A DNA stretch of 10,678 nucleotides from Acidimicrobiia bacterium (GTDB taxonomy: Bacteria > Actinomycetota > Acidimicrobiia > Spongiisociales > ZC4RG35), in assembly GCA_030623125.1 (NCBI GenBank), contig JAUXMQ010000016.1:1-10678 (forward strand). Direction: 5' to 3'. Positions 6,346-10,678 of this stretch are shown one piece after another (within the stretch, counting starts at the first letter, position 1; the number at the start of each line of letters is the position of its first letter). Under the pieces are notes generated by a model. It searched no databases. It was not told the origin of the DNA and saw only the letters and a list, made by a program, of their open reading frames with translations. Made by a program: the position numbers and the translations under genes.

Positions 6346-7966
6346 ATCCCCCAATCTGAGACGAGATCGAGGCTGTCGTTTCGGGGTTGAACGCCATGTC
6401 CACCAGCGAGGTGACGACATCGGTGGTCGAGTTGAAGATGATCTTCGGGAAGAACCCGATAACCACGATCAGCACGATGAGCGGCACCCATGCAGCGAGT
6501 TCGAATCGGTCGACATCGTGGAGTTCCTTCCCCTCCCACTCGTCGCCGGGCTCGCCCAGATTCACCTTCTGGAGCATCCACAGCATGTAGCCGGCGGTGA
6601 GAACCGTCCCGATCGCCCCGATGACCATCGCCGAACGGAAGACGCCCAGTGATAAGCCCGGCAGCGGATTGAAGGAGGCCACCAGGGACATGAACTCCCC
6701 CCAGAAACCGGCGAGACCAGGCAGCCCCAGCGAAGCCATTGCCGTGAAGGCGAGTATTCCACCCATCACCGGCATCAGCTTGATGTTTCCGCCAAGTCGG
6801 GCCATCTCCCTTGTGTGATACCGGTGATGCATCGAGCCGGCGATGAAAAAGAGGAGACCGGTGATCAGACCGTGGGCGACCATGCCGATGATGGCGGCAT
6901 TGATGCCGATGTCGGTCATTGTGGAGATTCCCAGCATGATGAAGCCCATATGGCCCACCGAGGAGAATGCGATCAACCGTTTCATGTCGCTTTGGGCGAG
7001 ACAGGCGAGCGATCCGTAGATGATCCCGATCACCGCGAGGATGGCAATGAACGGGGCCCATGACATCGCCTCTTCCGGAAGAATCGGCAGCGATATCCGA
7101 ATGAACCCATAGGAGCCGAGCTTCAGGAGAATGGCCGCCAGCAACACCGAACCCACAGTTGGAGCGGCGGTGTGGGCATCGGGCAGCCAGGTGTGGAAGG
7201 GAAACATCGGCACCTTTACGGCGAAGCCGAGGAAGATCGCCCCGAAGACCAGAAAGGCGAAAGTGCCGGAAAAGGCACCACTTGCGCCCAACTCGGTTAG
7301 CTGCGGGATGTCGAAAGTGCGTCCAAACTGGGAATTGCCGGACTCGAAATAGAGGGCCAGGAAACCCAGGAGCAAGAATGCCGACCCGAACAGCGTGAAC
7401 AGGAAGAACTTGATCGCGGCGTACAGCCTGGTCTCGAACTCCTTGGCAAACCCGGGGATTCTTCTAGGAGTCTTGTCACCCCAGATGCCGATCATGAAGT
7501 ACATCGGGAGGAGGACTATCTCGAAGAAGAGGAAGAACAGAACCAGGTCGAGTGCCACAAACGTCCCGTTCATGCCGGTTGCCAAGATCATCATCAGGAT
7601 CAGAAAGGCTTTGGGGTTCTTGGGCTCATCCCAATGGTTCCAGGAGTAGATCACCGCGAGGACCATCACGAACGTGGACAGGACCAGCATTGGGAGGCTT
7701 ATCCCATCTATGCCCACGTGATAGTTGGCGTTGATCGCCCCGATCCAGGTCTCGCTGACCTCGAACTGGTAGGAGTTGTAGGTATTGCTGGAGAAGTCGA
7801 AGCGGGCTATCAGGATCAGCGAGGCGACGAAGGCCATGATCGACGCCACCAACCCGGTTGTCTTCAGGGCGATCTCGTTCTCCTTGGGTATCAGCCCAAG
7901 GAAGACGACGCCAACGAGAGGCAGGAAGACGGTCAACGTCAGGCCCCAGGTTTCAAACCATTCCAT
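6344..7966 (-). CDS. nuoM: NADH-quinone oxidoreductase subunit M
   Basis: NuoM is the second antiporter-like proton-pumping subunit of complex I, in the cytoplasmic membrane. The 540-residue protein has about 14 predicted helices. Key residues are intact: Glu149 in FFEIVLLPMYFMIGIWG, Lys251 in AVKVPMFPFHTWLPDAH, Lys282 in LLKLGSYGFIR, His365 in VAHGLITGLLFF, and Glu424 in AGFWGEFM. These correspond to the channel residues Glu144, Lys234, Lys265 and Glu407 of the E. coli protein. The ATG at 7966 follows nuoL by 15 nt. The Shine-Dalgarno AGGAGAGG (7983-7976) overlaps the nuoL stop. Length and motif order are normal for the family, and no frameshift was seen. Confidence 0.98.
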   Translation of the reverse strand: MEWFETWGLTLTVFLPLVGVVFLGLIPKENEIALKTTGLVASIMAFVASLILIARFDFSSNTYNSYQFEVSETWIGAINANYHVGIDGISLPMLVLSTFVMVLAVIYSWNHWDEPKNPKAFLILMMILATGMNGTFVALDLVLFFLFFEIVLLPMYFMIGIWGDKTPRRIPGFAKEFETRLYAAIKFFLFTLFGSAFLLLGFLALYFESGNSQFGRTFDIPQLTELGASGAFSGTFAFLVFGAIFLGFAVKVPMFPFHTWLPDAHTAAPTVGSVLLAAILLKLGSYGFIRISLPILPEEAMSWAPFIAILAVIGIIYGSLACLAQSDMKRLIAFSSVGHMGFIMLGISTMTDIGINAAIIGMVAHGLITGLLFFIAGSMHHRYHTREMARLGGNIKLMPVMGGILAFTAMASLGLPGLAGFWGEFMSLVASFNPLPGLSLGVFRSAMVIGAIGTVLTAGYMLWMLQKVNLGEPGDEWEGKELHDVDRFELAAWVPLIVLIVVIGFFPKIIFNSTTDVVTSLVDMAFNPETTASISSQIGG

Positions 7967-7981
7967 TGCTTTCAGCCTCTC

Positions 7982-10000
7982 CTAGATCACAAACACGAAT
8001 AGAACCACAAGGATCAATGCGCCCGCCACGAAGGAAGCCGCGTACTGCTGTACCCGACCGGACTGCCACTTGCGGACAACCGATCCGGCACCGTCGGCCG
8101 CAGCCGACAAACCGTTGAAAACACCATCGACTCCACGCTGATCGAGGGTGTCGTAGACAAACACGCCGAAACCCTTCACCAGTCCCGCGACACCGTTGAC
8201 AAGACCCTCGATGACATAGGTGCTGGTCCAGTCGACAAGACGGGCGAGAGGGCCTTTGATCAGCGCAACGATTCCGAGGGCGAGGTCGTCGATGTAGTAC
8301 TTCTTGCGGAGGAGCGGAAAGAGGACCGGGATCTCAAAGGAGTCACGTTGCAGCTGGGTCTCTTTGTCCGGGTAGTAGATGAGCCAGCCGATCACGACTC
8401 CCAGTACCGCGGCGGCCAGGCCCATGGCAGCAAGCCCGAAGTTGATCGCCTCGGCATGATGGTCGCCCATGGGCACGAGACGAACCGCCAGCCACTCGGT
8501 GAAGTTGCCCAGTCGTGGCAGGGACAGACCGGGAATATTGAGGACTCCGGCCACAGCGGCGGGCACCGCCAGTATGACAAGGGGCACAGTCATGATTCTT
8601 GGCGACTCGTGTGGCTGGCCGTCTCCCTTGTAGCTCCCGAAGAAGGTCAGGAACGTTGCCCTCGCCATGTAGAAGGCGGTCACAAAGGCGCCCGCGATGG
8701 AGATCCAGAGGACGACAGTGAGCCCCTGCTCACCCATCGTGGCGAGAATCTCGTCCTTGGACCAAAAACCTGACAGACCGATCCCGGATAGGGCCAGGGC
8801 GCCCACGACCCAGGTCCAGAAGGTGGTGGGCATGAACTTCCGCAGACCTCCCATATCACTCATGTCGTTGGAATGAACCGCATGGATGACCGATCCGGCG
8901 CCCAGAAACAACAGAGCCTTGAAGGAGGCGTGAGTGAACAGGTGAAACATTCCCGCGGTATATCCCCCCGCGGCAATAGCAGTCATCATGTATCCGAGTT
9001 GGCTGACCGTCGAATAGGCGAGGACCTTCTTGATGTCGTCGGCCACGATGGCGAGCAGACCCACTCCGAACAGCGTGACCGTCCCGATGACGATCATTAC
9101 GATGCGTACGTTCTGGGCCATGTATTCGAAGAGCGGGAACATACGGGCCATCAGGTAGATCCCGGCCGTGACCATCGTGGCTGCGTGCATGAGCGCCGAG
9201 ACCGGCGTCGGACCAGCCATCGCGTCGGGCAGCCAAATGTGGAACGGGAACTGAGCGCTCTTGCCCATCGCCCCGAAGAAGAGGAGCAGACCGCCCGCGG
9301 TGGCCACAGCAGCCAGTTCGGGTGCGCCTTCGAAGGCGGCAAAATCGATGGCACCGAAGTCCCAACTGCCGATGGAAACCCCGACGAGGATGGCACCGAG
9401 GATGAGTCCGACGTCGGCGACCTTGTTGGTCAGAAACGCCTTGTTGCCCGCCCTCACGTTGTCGAGATCTTCCCAATAGAAGCCGATCAGGAGATACGAA
9501 GCCAGACCAACGCCCTCCCAGCCGATTATCAACTGAATCAGGTTGGGAGCGCCAACCAGGACCAACATCGCCCCCGCAAACAGTGAAAAAGCGGCAAAGA
9601 ACCAGTCGACCCTGACATCGTCCTTCATGTAGCCGAGGGCGTAAACGAAAACGACCAGGCCGACAAAGTTGACCAGGAAGAACATCAAGATCGAGAGACC
9701 GTCGACCACCCAGCCCAACTCGAACACGAGCCCGCTTCCGATGTGTCCTATCTCGAACGTGATCTGGTCGAGAACCCCACCATTGGCGTTCATCAAAAGC
9801 AGGACCGTGGCCCAGACGAGGTTGATGGCCAGAGCAGCTACCGCGATCTCGCCACCCTTGTACTTCAGCTTCTTCCCGAACGCCAGGATGAGAAGGAAGG
9901 CCACGAATGGCAGGACCAGCATGACTCCGGCGGTGTCGGCCCACCATCCGCCGTCACCGGCGTGGATCTCCTCGGCTGCGAAAAGAAGTCGGCTCATCAT
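7982..10000 (-). CDS. nuoL: NADH-quinone oxidoreductase subunit L
   Basis: NuoL is the distal and largest antiporter-like subunit of complex I. It pumps protons and contributes the long lateral helix lying along the membrane arm. In this 672-residue protein, Glu162 in IIGWEGVGLASYLLIGFY, Lys247 in MGKSAQFPFHIWLPDAMAGPTPVSALMHAATM, and His353, His357 and Lys361 in FHLFTHASFKALLFL match the channel residues of E. coli NuoL. Lys415 lies in GFWSKDEIL. The C-terminal part after about 560 holds the lateral-helix region and a final anchor helix. It is longer than E. coli NuoL (613), mostly through the N-terminus and C-terminal region. Two adjacent ATGs (10000 and 9997) are possible starts, 2 or 5 nt after the nuoK stop; only a weak GGTAGAG precedes them. 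Confidence 0.98.
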   Translation of the reverse strand: MMSRLLFAAEEIHAGDGGWWADTAGVMLVLPFVAFLLILAFGKKLKYKGGEIAVAALAINLVWATVLLLMNANGGVLDQITFEIGHIGSGLVFELGWVVDGLSILMFFLVNFVGLVVFVYALGYMKDDVRVDWFFAAFSLFAGAMLVLVGAPNLIQLIIGWEGVGLASYLLIGFYWEDLDNVRAGNKAFLTNKVADVGLILGAILVGVSIGSWDFGAIDFAAFEGAPELAAVATAGGLLLFFGAMGKSAQFPFHIWLPDAMAGPTPVSALMHAATMVTAGIYLMARMFPLFEYMAQNVRIVMIVIGTVTLFGVGLLAIVADDIKKVLAYSTVSQLGYMMTAIAAGGYTAGMFHLFTHASFKALLFLGAGSVIHAVHSNDMSDMGGLRKFMPTTFWTWVVGALALSGIGLSGFWSKDEILATMGEQGLTVVLWISIAGAFVTAFYMARATFLTFFGSYKGDGQPHESPRIMTVPLVILAVPAAVAGVLNIPGLSLPRLGNFTEWLAVRLVPMGDHHAEAINFGLAAMGLAAAVLGVVIGWLIYYPDKETQLQRDSFEIPVLFPLLRKKYYIDDLALGIVALIKGPLARLVDWTSTYVIEGLVNGVAGLVKGFGVFVYDTLDQRGVDGVFNGLSAAADGAGSVVRKWQSGRVQQYAASFVAGALILVVLFVFVI

Positions 10001-10002
10001 CT

Positions 10003-10308
10003 CTACCAGCGCATCAGATTGAGATCGTCGACGTTGGCGGACTTACGGTTCCTGAAGATCATCAAGACGATGGCCAGTCCGATACCGACCTCCGCGGCGG
10101 CCACCGTGATCACGAAGATGGCGAATACATGGCCGATCGCCTCGGGGCTGGCGAGCACGGACTCGAAGGCGATCAGGTTGATGTTCACGGCATTGAGCAT
10201 CAACTCCACCGAGAGCAGGATCAGCACGATGTTGCGTCGCACCAACAGGCCGTAGACGCCAAAGGCGAACAACGCTGCTCCAAGCACCAGGAACTGGCTG
10301 AGAAGCAC
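10003..10308 (-). CDS. nuoK: NADH-quinone oxidoreductase subunit K
   Basis: NuoK is a small three-helix membrane subunit of complex I, homologous to MrpC. With the GTG start at 10308 the product is 101 residues, the normal family length. Both conserved membrane glutamates are present: Glu35 in LLSVELMLNAVN and Glu73 in AAAEVGIGLAI, matching Glu36 and Glu72 of E. coli. RRN (24-26) and the ending SANVDDLNLMRW are also typical. The reading frame stays open far upstream, through the MITE-like element and into nuoJ. An ATG at 10389 would add 27 very basic residues not expected in NuoK, so it is rejected. The GTG overlaps the TAG ending the open frame of the element (TAGTG). nuoL starts 2 nt after the nuoK stop. 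Confidence 0.93.
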   Translation of the reverse strand: MLLSQFLVLGAALFAFGVYGLLVRRNIVLILLSVELMLNAVNINLIAFESVLASPEAIGHVFAIFVITVAAAEVGIGLAIVLMIFRNRKSANVDDLNLMRW

Positions 10309-10310
10309 TA

Positions 10311-10331
10311 GTGGCCCGTTCCGTAGGTACG
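10311..10331 (+). repeat. Terminal inverted repeat, nuoK-side end of the MITE-like element
   Basis: The sequence begins GTGGCCCGTTCCGTAGGT directly after the TA at 10309-10310. It pairs with the reverse complement of 10452-10472, with 16 of 21 positions identical. Similarity weakens further in, although CGTTT and GGCAG recur in both arms at slightly shifted spacing, hinting at an older, longer palindrome. Confidence 0.72.
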
Positions 10332-10381
10332 CTGACGTTTCGACGGGCAGATGACGTCTCTTCCGGCGCCCTCGTCCTCGA

Positions 10382-10398
10382 CGCACCATACCGGTGCG
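10382..10398. repeat. Central hairpin of the MITE-like element
   Basis: CGCACC and GGTGCG form a perfect 6-bp inverted repeat around a 5-nt loop (10388-10392). Its midpoint, 10390, is within 2 nt of the element's own midpoint. In the nuo transcript it could form the tip of a long stem-loop made by the whole element. No U-tract follows it, so it does not look like a rho-independent terminator. Confidence 0.6.
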
Positions 10399-10451
10399 CT
10401 TTCGTCCTGCGTCCTGGCGAGCAACGCCCCTGCCTCGCCCAAACGCGCTGC

Positions 10452-10472
10452 CGGACTTACGCAACAGACCAC
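10452..10472 (-). repeat. Terminal inverted repeat, nuoJ-side end of the MITE-like element
   Basis: Read inward on the minus strand it begins GTGGTCTGTTGCGTAAGT, directly after the TA at 10474-10473. Its first G completes the present nuoJ stop codon (TA + G), so the insertion regenerates the stop. It is the partner of the repeat at 10311-10331. Confidence 0.72.
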
Positions 10473-10678
10473 TAGACCGCCGACCTTTCTTCCTCTTCTG
10501 CCGGAGACAGGTCACGTCGGGCAAGGGTGATGCCACCGATGAGCGCCGCGAGCAGGACGAAGGACACCACTTCGAATGGAACAACAAATCGACCGAACAA
10601 CGAATCCCCGATGACCTCAGTCGGGACAGGCTCCCCGGAGGATCCGATGAGCTGGCCCCCGAACGCGTCGATCGATGC
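10472..10678 (-). CDS. nuoJ: NADH-quinone oxidoreductase subunit J (partial, C-terminal 68 residues)
   Basis: The last 68 codons of a gene entering from the right edge end in TAG at 10474-10472. The hydrophobic segment VVPFEVVSFVLLAALIGGITLARRDL is the characteristic final membrane helix of NuoJ (family pattern FEvvSvLLLvAmvGAi.LarR), followed by a short acidic tail. NuoJ is a membrane-arm subunit that, with NuoK, forms the E-channel region linking quinone reduction to proton pumping. Its position directly before nuoK fits the canonical nuoJKLMN order. Only the C-terminus is visible, so start, length and completeness cannot be judged. The stop codon's last base comes from the inserted element. 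Confidence 0.9.
   Translation of the reverse strand, partial: ASIDAFGGQLIGSSGEPVPTEVIGDSLFGRFVVPFEVVSFVLLAALIGGITLARRDLSPAEEEERSAV

Larger units (their letters stand above)
10308..10472 (-). other. 54-codon open frame bridging nuoJ and nuoK inside the MITE-like element
   Basis: A GTG at 10472 shares its first base with the nuoJ stop (TAGTG). The frame then runs 54 sense codons without a stop and ends in a TAG at 10310-10308 whose last base is the first base of the nuoK GTG (again TAGTG). The translated sequence resembles no family I know, is not hydrophobic, and contains four cysteines (residues 3, 4, 30 and 42). I do not think it is a functional protein. It may let ribosomes pass from nuoJ to nuoK across the insertion, keeping translation coupled. 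The perfect fit of both ends follows partly from the inverted repeat, since the same bases occur at each terminus. Confidence 0.35.
10309..10474. mobile_element. MITE-like element (IS630/Tc1-mariner type) inserted between nuoJ and nuoK
   Basis: A segment of about 162 nt (10311-10472) lies between two TA dinucleotides (10309-10310 and 10473-10474), each inside CTAG. Its ends are imperfect inverted repeats: GTGGCCCGTTCCGTAGGT read inward on the plus strand from 10311, and GTGGTCTGTTGCGTAAGT read inward on the minus strand from 10472, 14 of 18 identical. A hairpin sits almost exactly at the centre (10382-10398). No transposase is encoded. TA duplication within CTAG is the known target habit of IS630-family elements, so this is best read as a non-autonomous derivative mobilised in trans. 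Removing the element and one TA would leave nuoJ and nuoK overlapping as TAGTG, like the other tight junctions of this operon. The family assignment is inference; no second copy is visible in this window. Confidence 0.72.

Noticed and set aside
6306..7061. 251-codon minus-strand open frame within nuoM
   Set aside because: It is a shifted frame of nuoM with low-complexity Arg/His/Gly content. It reaches a little into nuoN but has no family signature.
8856..9947. 363-codon minus-strand open frame in another register inside nuoL, and the 237-codon plus-strand frame at 8873-9586
   Set aside because: Both lie inside nuoL. Their Arg/Gly/His-rich composition is typical of shifted frames of high-G+C coding DNA, and nuoL itself is fully conserved.
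10387..10587. N-terminally extended NuoK starting at ATG 10389 or inside nuoJ
   Set aside because: The added residues are Arg-rich and encoded by the inserted element. NuoK homologues are about 100 residues, matching the GTG at 10308.

Overview
The window is compact, gene-dense bacterial chromosome with high G+C (about 60% by eye). Nearly everything is on the minus strand. Two features suggest a Gram-positive, high-G+C bacterium: a LytR-CpsA-Psr wall-ligase family protein, and genes that seem to start leaderless or at GTG/TTG. An actinobacterium is my best guess, possibly a deep-branching one such as Acidimicrobiia, but nothing seen here proves a taxon.

Right part (4852-10678, minus strand): the distal end of a respiratory complex I operon in canonical order, nuoJ (3' end only), nuoK, nuoL, nuoM, nuoN. 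These encode the proton-pumping membrane arm. NuoL, M and N keep the channel Glu/Lys residues and NuoK keeps both membrane glutamates. Genes from nuoK to nuoN are 2-15 nt apart. The exception is a 161-nt gap between nuoJ and nuoK. This gap looks like a small non-autonomous transposon (MITE-like): imperfect 18-21 nt terminal inverted repeats, a hairpin at its centre, and a flanking TA duplication inside CTAG, the target preference of IS630/Tc1-mariner elements. The insertion restores both the nuoJ stop and the nuoK start, and leaves a stop-free frame linking the two genes. This is the most interesting observation in the window.

Middle (3703-4855): a plus-strand RimJ/RimL-type GNAT acetyltransferase converges on nuoN, their stop codons overlapping by 4 nt. 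It is divergent from a minus-strand Nudix CoA pyrophosphatase, with only 40 bp between the two starts and possible leaderless promoters in that gap.

Left part (1-3655, minus strand): after the Nudix gene come an orphan membrane sensor histidine kinase with a GAF-like region, an LCP-family protein behind a possible promoter of its own, and a sulfite-oxidase-like molybdopterin protein that runs off the left edge. That last protein continues past the usual family end into what looks like the start of a pentapeptide-repeat domain. No tRNA, rRNA, CRISPR array or clear rho-independent terminator was seen.
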